Shown one piece after another: positions 49,517 to 58,431 of a stretch of DNA of 64,000 nucleotides. The first letter of the stretch is position 1; every line of letters starts with the position of its first letter. This DNA is from Acidobacteriota bacterium. Its GTDB lineage: Bacteria > Acidobacteriota > Thermoanaerobaculia > Multivoradales > Multivoraceae. Where the stretch lies: NCBI GenBank assembly GCA_029263415.1, contig JAJCXN010000044.1, positions 248,001 to 312,000 on the forward strand, in the 5' to 3' direction. The notes below the pieces were generated by a model. It did not search any database, was not told the DNA's origin, and saw only the letters and a list, made by a program, of their open reading frames with translations. Both the position numbers and the translations under genes were made by a program.

Positions 49517-49953
49517 GTGAACCCCGCAAGACCACGTTCCATCCTTGTTCTGTGCACCGGAAATTCCGCTCGAAGCCAGATGGCACAGAGCTATCTTGGT
49601 CGCCATCTCGGCGACAGAGTTCGCGTCTATAGTGCCGGTACCGAGCCCGCGAGTCAGGTGCATCCCATGGCCCGAACTGTTCTTGAAGAGGCCGGGTTCG
49701 ACATTGGTGACCGCAGGCCCACTCACTACAGTGAGTACCTCGGGCACCTCGACGTCCACACGCTCGTCACCGTTTGTGATGGTGCAGCAACGTCTTGCCC
49801 TTCTGTTTGGCCAGGTCTCGTCGAGCGGCTGGCGTGGCCATTCGACGATCCAGCAGCATTCGAGGGTTCCGAAGCCGAGCAACTCGGCAAGTTTCGCAGC
49901 ATTCGCGATGCAATTGAGATGAAGTCCAAAGAGTACGCCAAGCAGCAGCTCGG

Positions 49954-49957
<4 letters not shown>
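49517..49957 (+). CDS. arsC: ArsC arsenate reductase, LMW phosphatase/thioredoxin type
   Basis: 146 residues from GTG 49517, seven bases after AAGGAG. The phosphatase-like P-loop is '[19 protein letters not shown]', and two further cysteines follow in '[18 protein letters not shown]', the Cys82/Cys89 relay of thioredoxin-coupled ArsC. The enzyme reduces As(V) to As(III) for export. Its stop overlaps the aquaporin start by 4 bases, so As(III) formed here was probably meant to leave through that channel in the original operon. Confidence 0.92.
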
Positions 49958-50654
<697 letters not shown>

Positions 50655-50703
50655 AAACTCCGATGCTCGTTGTTAGCTCGGCCAATCAGTGCGGGCTGAA
50701 CTC

Positions 50704-52260
50704 ATGACGGAGAAACTGACTCTGGAGTTGCGCCCTGTCCTTCCCGAGGCTGTAGGGACACAGGATGCCTGCATTCAACGCCTCACAGACCTACTTCGTG
50801 CCAAGGAAGGAATTGGCAACGCGCATGTACTTGCGGATAGCTCGCCCGATCGAATCTGCGTTCACTACGACCCTGGGCGAGTTTCAACCGGTCAGGTCCG
50901 ACAACTAGCGCAGCGGGCCGGGGCTGATCTGGCTTCTCGGTATGGCCATGCGTCCTTCTCCACCGCTCCCATGACAGCTCGCCGAGCACGATGCGTCTCG
51001 TCTCGCGCAAGCAGGGTGCCTGGCGCTATCGAGGCCATTGCCTCACCCAGTGGCAGTCTGCGGATCGAATTCGATCGACGGCAAACTGACCAGGATGCCA
51101 TCTTGAGGGATGTTGGCGAAATCGTTCAGCTCAGTAGAACAACAAGCACCACAACCCACGATTCGTCGCCACGGACCAAGGGCACCCACGATGCCGATGA
51201 CCATAGTCCTCTCGGCGGGACGGTTGAGCTTGCGTTCACTCTTGCTTGCGGCACTCTACTCTTGGCGGGATGGCTCCTGTCCTTTCTGGCCGGTGTCCAT
51301 CCGTGGGTTTCGACCAGCCTGTTTGGTGCGGCCTCCTTTTTTGGCGGTTTCTTTCCTGCGCGCGAAGCAATCGAGAATCTTCGAACGGGGACCCTAGAGA
51401 TCGATTCCTTGATGCTGGTCGCCGCAGCGGGCGCCGCATCTCTCGGGGAGCTAGCAGAAGGGGCTCTGCTTCTGTTCCTGTTTAGTCTTGGTCACGCACT
51501 CGAGCACTTTGCGATGGGTCGCGCGAAGAGGTCTATCGAAGCACTCGCCGACATAGCGCCCACATCAGCTGAAGTTCGTCGGGGCAACTTCTTGGAGACC
51601 GTGCAAATCGACCGGCTTGTCGTCGGCGACGTTGTTGTGATCAAACCAAACACACGGGTTCCCGTGGACGGCCTGGTCATTATGGGGGAAAGCAATGTCG
51701 ATCAGGCTCCGATCACCGGCGAAAGTGTTCCCGTGGCGAAGCTGGCACTGGCCAACCCTCCCAACACTGGTGAGCAGGCTGAGCGCGTCGATTCACAGCA
51801 TCGCGTGTTCGCGGGAACGATCAATCAAGATGGTGTGCTTGAAGTCATGGCAACCAAGTTGTCGAGCGAATCCACTCTGTCGCGCGTGGTTGAACTGGTC
51901 CGCGAAGCTGAGACCTCCAGATCGCCAACACAGCAATTCACCGACAGGTTTGAGCGCTACTTCGTGCGGGCCATCTTGGTATCGGTGTTTTTGCTGCTGT
52001 TCGCCTGGGTCGTCAGGTCCGAGTCGTTCAGCACATCTTTCTACCGAGCGATGGCCGTACTGGTGGCTGCCAGTCCCTGTGCGCTGGCGATCGCCACTCC
52101 CAGTGCGGTTCTGAGCGGCATAGCGCGAGCCGCAAAGGGAGGAGTGTTGGTCAAGGAGAGATTGAGCAGTGGGATCAAGGAAGCGCTCGACGAGTTTCCG
52201 ATTGGCGCTTTCATTCCGACGCGGACCCACTTTGCTTCTGCGAGGCCACCACCGATGTAA
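50704..52260 (+). pseudogene. P1B-4-type (SPC) metal ATPase lacking the catalytic domains
   Basis: From ATG 50704 (a GTG at 50689 is an alternative) there is a divergent, possibly doubled ferredoxin-like N-terminus, a His/Asp-containing linker, then TM helices, the actuator 'APITGESVPVAKLALANPPN' and the membrane metal site 'VAASPCALAIATPSAVLSGI' (SPC, about residue 457), diagnostic of P1B-4 Co/Zn/Cd pumps. After 'AAKGGVLVK' (about 52155) the family sequence ends and 34 unrelated codons follow. DKTGT, the nucleotide domain and the last helices are lost, so no ATPase activity is possible. Confidence 0.85.
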
Positions 52261-52523
52261 CGGCCTGGCGAGGGCTACCCGCCGGGAATCAACCCAAGGA
52301 CAGCCGCATGAGACCACCGCGGATCGACAAAGGTGGAGGGCGGAGCTGTGTCTTGCCGGCGTCCCCTGAATGTTCACGGGTGGGTCTCGGACCGCGGAAG
52401 ATCACAGGTTAAAGCCTCGGGATTCTGGCCGAAACTGGGCGCCCATCGATCTCCGTCACGTTGAAAGAAGGACCATGCGAATCTTCTGCGGGGTTGCCCG
52501 GCGACTATTACTAGAAACCAGAT
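52261..52523. other. Breakpoint region after the truncated ATPase
   Basis: The stretch from about 52155 to 52520 has no supported gene. It looks like leftover of an inserted element that cut the ATPase, but no inverted repeats or transposase motifs could be identified by eye. Confidence 0.35.
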
Positions 52524-53171
52524 TCACCAAGCCGTGGTATCACCACTCTCGAACCCATCGGCGAAGATCGGCTCTTCTACGATAGCGCGGATGATCAGGT
52601 CGCCGGTGATGCCAAGGCTGCTGGCCTCCACCCAACCGATCCCATCGATTTCCAAGTAATTCAGATTGGCTTGGATCCCATCGGCGTCCACGCCGACTGT
52701 CGGCAGACCGTCGTGCGGCAATTCTAGTCCTACCCGCACGGTTCCGCTGACCGTGGGTGCATTGTCGAAAACGATCTCTTGAAGAGCAGCATCACTGCCA
52801 AAGAGTTGAAACTCCTGGCTCTGAAATAGCAGCGGACCTGGGCTGTCGGTCCCGGCGCTGTCATCCCAAATCAACACACTGATGAATTGGCTTACGGGGC
52901 TACCGCCGAACAGTAGTCGAACGGCTGACAGTCGGTAATCAGTCGTTGGGCTGGGAAGAATGAGGCGTGCCGCAACCGTGTCCCCGGTAACGAAGCCCGC
53001 AGGAAAAGTCGCAGCCCCGCTAGTCGGCCAGGAATCATTACCCACCTCCTGGGCGGCGACAGTTTTTGGGTGAAGGCCGCCGATTACCCAAGCAAGGAGT
53101 ACCAGGAGGACGAATCGGTGTAGTTCGCGATGTCCCACAGCAATCGTGGAGACACGAATAGAGCTTTGCAA
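52524..53171 (-). CDS. Secreted protein with DGFESGDTTAW C-terminal tail
   Basis: 215 residues with a basic N-terminus and hydrophobic signal ('FVLLVLLAWVIGGLHPKTVA'). The mature part is beta-rich ('DYRLSAVRLLFGGSPVSQFI', 'SGTVRVGLELPHDGLPTVGV') without recognised domain. It ends 'FADGFESGDTTAW', the same tail as the protein at 56458. Such DGFESGDxxAW endings recur on secreted proteins of Acidobacteriota and some other bacteria and are probably a sorting or short structural signature. Function unknown. It marks the return to chromosome-like sequence on the right of the resistance genes. Confidence 0.65.
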   Translation of the reverse strand: MQSSIRVSTIAVGHRELHRFVLLVLLAWVIGGLHPKTVAAQEVGNDSWPTSGAATFPAGFVTGDTVAARLILPSPTTDYRLSAVRLLFGGSPVSQFISVLIWDDSAGTDSPGPLLFQSQEFQLFGSDAALQEIVFDNAPTVSGTVRVGLELPHDGLPTVGVDADGIQANLNYLEIDGIGWVEASSLGITGDLIIRAIVEEPIFADGFESGDTTAW

Positions 53172-53352
53172 AGCCTACCTCCAGCCAAATCAACCAACAG
53201 GATTGTGCCAAAAAGGGTAGCACACAGGATCAAAGCGATCTTCGATCGCGCTGGAGTACTACCAGCTACCTGCTCGTGAGATCGAACAGGAGACGCCGAG
53301 AACCAGCGCCGAGGGGCTCAACCGACTGTGTTCTTTTTCGTAGCTGTCACGT

Positions 53353-53668
53353 TGCTTGCCGAGTAGGCCGGCACAGTTTGTTGACGGCGGTCGCCGCAGC
53401 TTCTCGGGAGTTCCGGGTCTTGGGAGGGAGTGCCGGTGGAGGCTAGGCCCTTGAGCGACTCCGAGCTTCTGGTCGTGCTCGGAGTGGCCCTCGGGACGCC
53501 CTCGTTTTGCGGAACCCGACTCTAGCTGTCCCGGTTCCAGATCTCGGTATGGATCTTCCACCCCTCGGGGGTGCGCTGCATGATGTTCAGCCATTTGCCA
53601 CCGTCTTCGGAGACCTCGCCGGTCGCCTTGTCGGTCGGCCGATCGGCCCAGGTACCCCACAAGAAGGC
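53353..53668. repeat. Partial duplicate of the 3' end of the 61994-62929 gene
   Basis: This stretch is nearly identical to 61810-62140. From 53510 to 53668 the match is almost base for base at an offset of 8472, covering the last ~145 coding bases of the two-domain lipoprotein gene (minus strand, TAG at 53522-53524). The left half matches with small indels. Identity stops sharply at 'AAGAAGGC' (53668). It is a pseudogene fragment and one arm of a long direct repeat. Confidence 0.85.
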
Positions 53669-54385
53669 GCGGTTGGGCGAGCGGCGGGGACCGGTCTTCG
53701 AGGGCCAGAGCTACACCAATTGAGAGCTGCTCGACCTGAACGGGTCTCTGAGGGGGCCCGCCACGAGCAATGCAACTCGACCTCACCCCGCTCCGTCACG
53801 ACCACGGATTCTACGCAGCACTTCCAGACAAGCCAGCCGTTCTCCCGGCCCAAAGTGTCGACGCAGGCGGCTTCCTGCCAGTAGGTTCCGGCTCGCACTG
53901 CCGGCGTCTGTGCCTCTGCGGTGGGGATGACGCCCCCGGCGCGTACTCTCTCCGATTCGTTCAACACCCCTGTCTCACCCCTGTCTCCCCTTGTCTCGCT
54001 GGCGCCTCATCGAAGGATCCACCACGTGGTTTGGGGCAAGCAAACCCCGGGCCAAACTCAGCCGGAAGCACGGGTCAGACAACTCTCAGAACGAAGTAAC
54101 CCGAAGTGGGTTTGCAGGACCGGTTCAGACGCTAGACCCACGTACGGGCCTGAAGCCGAAGGGCATGCCTCGCTTTGCGCTATCGACCAATGGGATGTTG
54201 CCTTTGGAGTGAAGGAGCACAGTCCTCTCAACTTCGTAGCGCTGGTGCAAGTCCGTTAGAATTGTGCCGCTAGAAGTGTGGGAGTTCTCGATCTTCAGCG
54301 GCACCACAGGTCGAAAACGTAGCGACGCACGTACGTGTAGTCAGCTGCCATCTAACTATAGCTAGCATCAACGAGGAGTCTGCAA
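53669..54385. other. Gene-poor stretch before the selenoprotein operon
   Basis: No gene is supported. A minus-strand frame from 53967 encodes an unrecognised sequence ('GTYWQEAACVDTLGRENGWL', 'WKCCVESVVVTERGEVELHC') that runs into the repeat and may be a fragment of an older gene. Tandem 11-base repeats ACCCCTGTCTC lie at 53966-53987 with a third degenerate copy to 53997. The promoter for the downstream operon should be between 54250 and 54370, but I cannot define it. Confidence 0.4.
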
Positions 54386-55093
54386 GTGAGAGAGTCTAAG
54401 TGGTATCTTGGACGGTGGATGTTGGGCCTCTGCTTGGCCGTCTCCGCGACGCCGGCGGCTATGGCCGAACAAATCGAGTTGTCACTACGAGGGCTCACTT
54501 GACAGAGCTGTGGCGCGGCGGTCGTCGCGCACGTTCAAGAACTCGAGGGAGTTAGCTCTGCATCCTTTGCGCTGCTGGAGGCGGAGGTTGCAATCGACTT
54601 TGATGCCGATTTACTTTCGGTAGATCGGCTCCTGGAGGAAGCGCAAAGCGCGGCGACCCAGGAGGTCACGGTGGTTGTGGGGGCTGGCCAAGGGTTCTAT
54701 CTACCGGCAGAAACCTTTCCTCCCGGCCTCGACGTAGCGTGGTTGACGCGCGACGGCTCCTCCAAGCCTTTGGAACCGGAGGTGCTCGCGGGCAAAGTAA
54801 CTGTGTTCGATTTTTGGGCCAGCTGGTGCGGACCCTGTCGCGACCTCGATCGCGCGTTGCTCGAACGGCTCGAACGGAACCCCAGCCTTGTGGTGAGAAA
54901 GTTCAACGTCGTCGACTGGAACTCAGACGTAGCGAAGCAGTATCTGCGAAATGCAAATGGTCTTCCATACGTGGAAGTTTGGCGTTTCGACTCGAAGAAG
55001 GGGCCGCGCAAGGTTGGCTCGGTCAACGGGCTCGATCTTGAGCGACTCGATCGCCTGATCGAACGCGCCGGCAGCTATGAAACCCACAAGTAG
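54386..55093 (+). CDS. Candidate selenoprotein: HMA (UxxC) plus thioredoxin domain
   Basis: GTG 54386 follows GAGGAG by seven bases. The frame runs 235 residues to TAG 55091 with one internal stop, TGA at 54500-54502 (residue 39). Layout: signal peptide ('GLCLAVSATPAAMA'), HMA domain 'IELSLRGLT-U-QSCGAAVV' continuing 'ELEGVSSASFALLEAEVAID', then a thioredoxin-like domain with 'VFDFWASWCGPCRDLDRALL' and cis-Pro 'NGLPYVEVW'. The TGA stands exactly where HMA domains have the first Cys of CxxC. A hairpin with GGUC loop starts 10 bases after it. Standard gene calling would report only 54671-55093. The likely role is a periplasmic metal-binding redox protein; substrate unknown. Assembly error TGT/TGC to TGA is the alternative. 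Confidence 0.8.
54508..54534 (+). promoter_or_regulatory. Bacterial SECIS-like hairpin for UGA 54500
   Basis: Stem GCGCGGC (54513-54519) pairs fully with GTCGCGC (54524-54530), including one G-U, around the four-base loop GGTC (54520-54523). Extra pairs below a bulged G512 extend it. The loop begins 18 bases after the UGA, within the 16-37 base window for bacterial SECIS, and GGUC equals the SelB-recognised loop of E. coli fdhF. Confidence 0.75.
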
Positions 55094-56162
55094 ACAACAT
55101 CAGGCCGTTCAGCCGCTGGTCGGCCGCGGTGCGATCTTCGTGCTGGTGGCCTTAGCGCTGCTCATGCTCATCCCCGCAGCCTGGGCCTCCACAGGCTGAA
55201 CGGCCTGAACGAATCCAAACCTCCGGGCCGGAGGTACGCACTTACAAGTCGAACTCCAACCGGGCTCGTTTCGGCTCGACTTCAATTGGATCGGGACGTC
55301 AGTCGAAACCTCCCATGACGTCGAAGCCTCGCAGTATGAACCTGGGGTACCACTAGAGGCTCAGCCTCGAGCACACCATGTGGACCTGCAGCTCAACACG
55401 CTGGTCACGCGGGTCAGCTACGCGCTCACCCGTCGCATAGCGCTTGAACTGGAAGCGCCCGTTCGGAGCGTAAAGACCAGGGCTGCCTTCGAGGACGCAC
55501 GCGGGACGCTTCGAGATGATTTCTCAAGCATTCATCACCGAAATCAGACCATAGACGGTATCGGAGATCTCACGCTCGCCACCCGTTGGAGAGTCTCACC
55601 TGTTTCTGCAGCGGCGGAACCTACATCCGGGTCCACGCCGCGCCGCTGGCTCGCTGATCTCGTTATCGGGGTGTCAGTCCCAACCGGGAAGACCGAGGAG
55701 GACCCCTTTGCACTCGGTGCTCAAGGACTCGAACACGAGCATGTCTTTTTCGGCTCTGGGACCGTTGATCCAAGCTTGCGGCTGGAGCTGCATCGGAGCG
55801 GTCAGCGGGCCGACATCTACTCCTGGGCAGGAGGCTCGGCAGCTCTTAAGAGCAACAGCAAAGGGTATCGCCGCGGCTTGTCGGGCTCAGCGGGAATCGG
55901 CGCCTCGACCACGTTCGGAATGCTGCGCACCTCATTTCAGGTACAGCTCGAGCTGCAGTACGCCGAGCCTTCGAGGTGGCGCTCCCAAGCCGCTCGGAAC
56001 AGTGGCGGCACGGATGTCGTCGCGGCACTCGGCATTGCCCATCGGCTTCTCGGCGGGTTAGTTCTACGCGGTCAGCTTCGAATCCCAAAGAACATCGCCG
56101 CAAAGAGCGGGGTCCTCGAACCCAAGACTGTGGCGCTTCTGGGGCTCAGCTATTCAAGGTGA
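55077..56162 (+). CDS. Candidate selenoprotein with UxxU motif: secreted barrel-like protein
   Basis: ATG 55077 overlaps the upstream gene by 17 bases. The frame stays open to 56162 (361 residues) except for TGA at 55197-55199 and 55206-55208 (residues 41 and 44), giving 'AAWASTG-U-TA-U-TNPNL'. A clear signal peptide ('AIFVLVALALLMLIPAAWA') ends just before the first TGA, so the long frame, not the GTG at 55380, is the real gene. The mature chain is beta-barrel-like ('GTHLQVELQPGSFRLDFNWI', 'WLADLVIGVSVPTGKTEEDP', 'VALLGLSYSR' ending). A hairpin with a GGGCC loop follows both UGAs within SECIS range. UxxU would replace a CxxC at the mature N-terminus and likely binds metal or does redox. No non-TGA stop occurs. 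Confidence 0.68.
55219..55235 (+). promoter_or_regulatory. SECIS-like hairpin shared by the two UGAs of the UxxU gene
   Basis: ACCTCC (55219-55224) pairs perfectly with GGAGGT (55230-55235) around the loop GGGCC (55225-55229). The loop begins 26 bases after the first UGA and 17 after the second, so one element could serve both. The loop starts with GG as bacterial SECIS require. Weaker than the upstream one because the stem is only six pairs. Confidence 0.5.
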
Positions 56163-56457
56163 CGCCAGTGCTCGCACGCCAATGAACTCCCACCGCGTCG
56201 CCTCACGACACTGCACTTGCTCATTCGAGGAGCCCGGCCCAAGCTCGTTGTCTTGGCCGGGGTCCCGCCGGCCTCACCACCTCCTCGAAACCGCTGGTCA
56301 TCTCTTCTGTCGGGACGTTGCTTCTCCCTGAGGTCGCGGCCGTCTTCGTCGGTGGCCAGAACCCGACGAGCCACTCGGGTTGATCCAGCCAGGGACCTGC
56401 GCACCCGACCGTCCACAACCCTAGGCGCCAGGGGCGCCAGGCCTCCTGGTCGAAGAC
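56163..56457. other. Spacer between convergent genes
   Basis: No supported gene; a short minus-strand frame (56418-56221) gives an unrecognised product. GC-rich, without a clear terminator. Confidence 0.3.
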
Positions 56458-58146
56458 TCATGGGCTGGTTCCGGACCAGGCCGTCGTGTCACCGCTCTCA
56501 AAGCCATCGCAGAACAAACCACAGAGCCGGACCGTTCTGGCCATGATCGAGTGAATTCCGGAACCATCAGCGAAGGTACCCTGCCAGGTGATGGTCGCCC
56601 GGTCGCCAAAGGCGCCGACGCCAACTTCGTCGTGGCGCAGACTCGGCGCGTCGTAGGTGTTGACTTGGAAAGCCGGCCCGTCGAAAGAATCGTGACCAGT
56701 CACGACTCGGGCCTCCACGTCCCAATCATCCTCTTCACGCTCCCAGGCCACGACGAAGTGTTCCGCGCCTCCTCCAACGTGGGGAAACTGCTGCTTAACG
56801 TCGGTGCGCGAGGAGATGAGAAAGTCGTCGCCGATCGGGACCACGTCGGCATCGAAGAGCCGGCCCCGGATGGTTCGCGGGGTCGAACCGTGCTCCCACA
56901 CGACCAGGAGTTCGCCCTCGCCGTTCGCTGCCACGCGGGGCTCATGCTGGCCGCCGGTGGTGTCCGTCTCAATCCGAAACTCATCCCCGTCGGGCGTTCC
57001 GTCGGCGGCGTACCGACGCCCCCTAATCTGGTAGCCATCAGACATGTAGGAACCCCACACAGCGAGAAATCCACCATCGGCCGTCGGACCGACGTCGGCC
57101 TCGGTCTGCCGGTTGGAGTTGACTAAGTTGTTGACGTGGAACTGGGGCGTGGCCGACACCACTCCGGTGCTGTTAATGGTGCGACCCTGTATGTCATCGG
57201 CGGTGCCCGGATCAGGCGTCCCGTGGGTTTGTCTGCTCGACCAAACCGACGCAAAACCTCCGCCACCCAGCGCGGCCAAACCGCCAGATTCGAGGCCGTT
57301 GTGAGTCGTCGGATCTGGCAGATCGTTGACCAGTGAGTCCGCCGCATCGAGGCCATCGGCGGTGCTGAAGAACCGGCCACGGATCTGTCGATCCACGTCT
57401 TCTTCGTTCTCCTCGTCGCTACGCCAGGCAGCGTAGAACGAGCCGTCGGGGCGAACTCCGATGTCCGAGGACTCCTGGACACTGGGCGTCGTCGAGAGAG
57501 GAGACGCCGGAGTCACCACTGACTCTTGGGCTTCGACAACCGTCCAATAAATCGTGTCGGTGTCGGTATCGGTGTAGACGAAAGTGGAGCGACCCATGGC
57601 GTCGACTCCAACGCGTGGGTCCCTTGCGGTGTCACTCTCGACGACGACGTAGTCTTCGCCCAAGCGCGCCATCATTGGCAACGAGCCGGCGCCCACGCAG
57701 GGAATCGCGCTCGCAGCAACCACTTCCACCGCCGCGAGGGCCACCTGCGAACCGTTTCTCGTGGCGATCGCCTCGGCACAACTCGTCGCGACGGTGAGGT
57801 TAACCATCGATACCAGCGTTTCGGACCCCTCAACAACGATCCGACCCTCGATCGCTACGACCGTTCCTGAGGCACCTGCGATGGTTACTGATCGGTCGAT
57901 GACTAGCGTTTCTCGATAGCGACCACCCATGATCTGGACTTGACGGCAGCCAGGATCGTCAACTGCACGTTGAATGGTTGAGTGGACCTCCGGGACCGCA
58001 CAGAGACGGCCTGGGATCTGGCCTCCATCCGGCGTTCCACCGAGTGATGTTCCCGCTGCTCCCGCGGCGCTGGCGAGGGCCAAGAGGGGGCTGGTCGATG
58101 CTGCGAGCAGCGCGATCGAGACGGCGGTGAGGAGTGAGTACTTCAT
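56458..58146 (-). CDS. Large secreted repeat protein with DGFESGDTTAW tail
   Basis: 562 residues from ATG 58146, which has AAGGAA upstream; a longer start lacks a signal peptide. After 'LLTAVSIALLAASTSPLLAL' comes a pectate-lyase/right-handed-helix-like region ('TIQRAVDDPGCRQVQIMGGR'), then repeated segments of about 50 residues like 'RVAANGEGELLVVWEHGSTP' and 'DVGPTADGGFLAVWGSYMSD', reminiscent of beta-propeller 'vWs/vWE' repeats in secreted proteins. It ends 'CDGFESGDTTAWSGTSP', like the protein at 52524. Likely extracellular; ligand and function unknown. It is the first gene after the kinase on this strand but separated by 285 bases. Confidence 0.65.
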   Translation of the reverse strand: MKYSLLTAVSIALLAASTSPLLALASAAGAAGTSLGGTPDGGQIPGRLCAVPEVHSTIQRAVDDPGCRQVQIMGGRYRETLVIDRSVTIAGASGTVVAIEGRIVVEGSETLVSMVNLTVATSCAEAIATRNGSQVALAAVEVVAASAIPCVGAGSLPMMARLGEDYVVVESDTARDPRVGVDAMGRSTFVYTDTDTDTIYWTVVEAQESVVTPASPLSTTPSVQESSDIGVRPDGSFYAAWRSDEENEEDVDRQIRGRFFSTADGLDAADSLVNDLPDPTTHNGLESGGLAALGGGGFASVWSSRQTHGTPDPGTADDIQGRTINSTGVVSATPQFHVNNLVNSNRQTEADVGPTADGGFLAVWGSYMSDGYQIRGRRYAADGTPDGDEFRIETDTTGGQHEPRVAANGEGELLVVWEHGSTPRTIRGRLFDADVVPIGDDFLISSRTDVKQQFPHVGGGAEHFVVAWEREEDDWDVEARVVTGHDSFDGPAFQVNTYDAPSLRHDEVGVGAFGDRATITWQGTFADGSGIHSIMARTVRLCGLFCDGFESGDTTAWSGTSP

Positions 58147-58431
58147 AGCGGTTCCTTCCGTTGAAATCAGAATGAAAGTGGTCGTTCTGGGTTCAACAGC
58201 GCAGAGCGACCGCTCCACCTGCCATGCGTTTTCGATTCCGTAGCACTTTTCTCCGCGCACAAGCCTCAGCCACACCAGATACCACCCGGGCCCCTAGGCG
58301 CCAGTGACTCGAAACCCGGCCTTCGGCAGCTAACACGGAGCGCGTTCGAGGGTGCCCGCCGTGCGGTCGCTGCGGTCGGGCACTCGGGCCGCGTTCAGCC
58401 TGAGGCGTTCAACCCGAGGCTGGGCTTGCCG

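Noticed and set aside
49434-49586. N-terminal extension of ArsR to 49586
   Set aside because: The extension overlaps arsC antisense, has no homology-like sequence, and a good internal ATG at 49433 begins the normal ArsR length.
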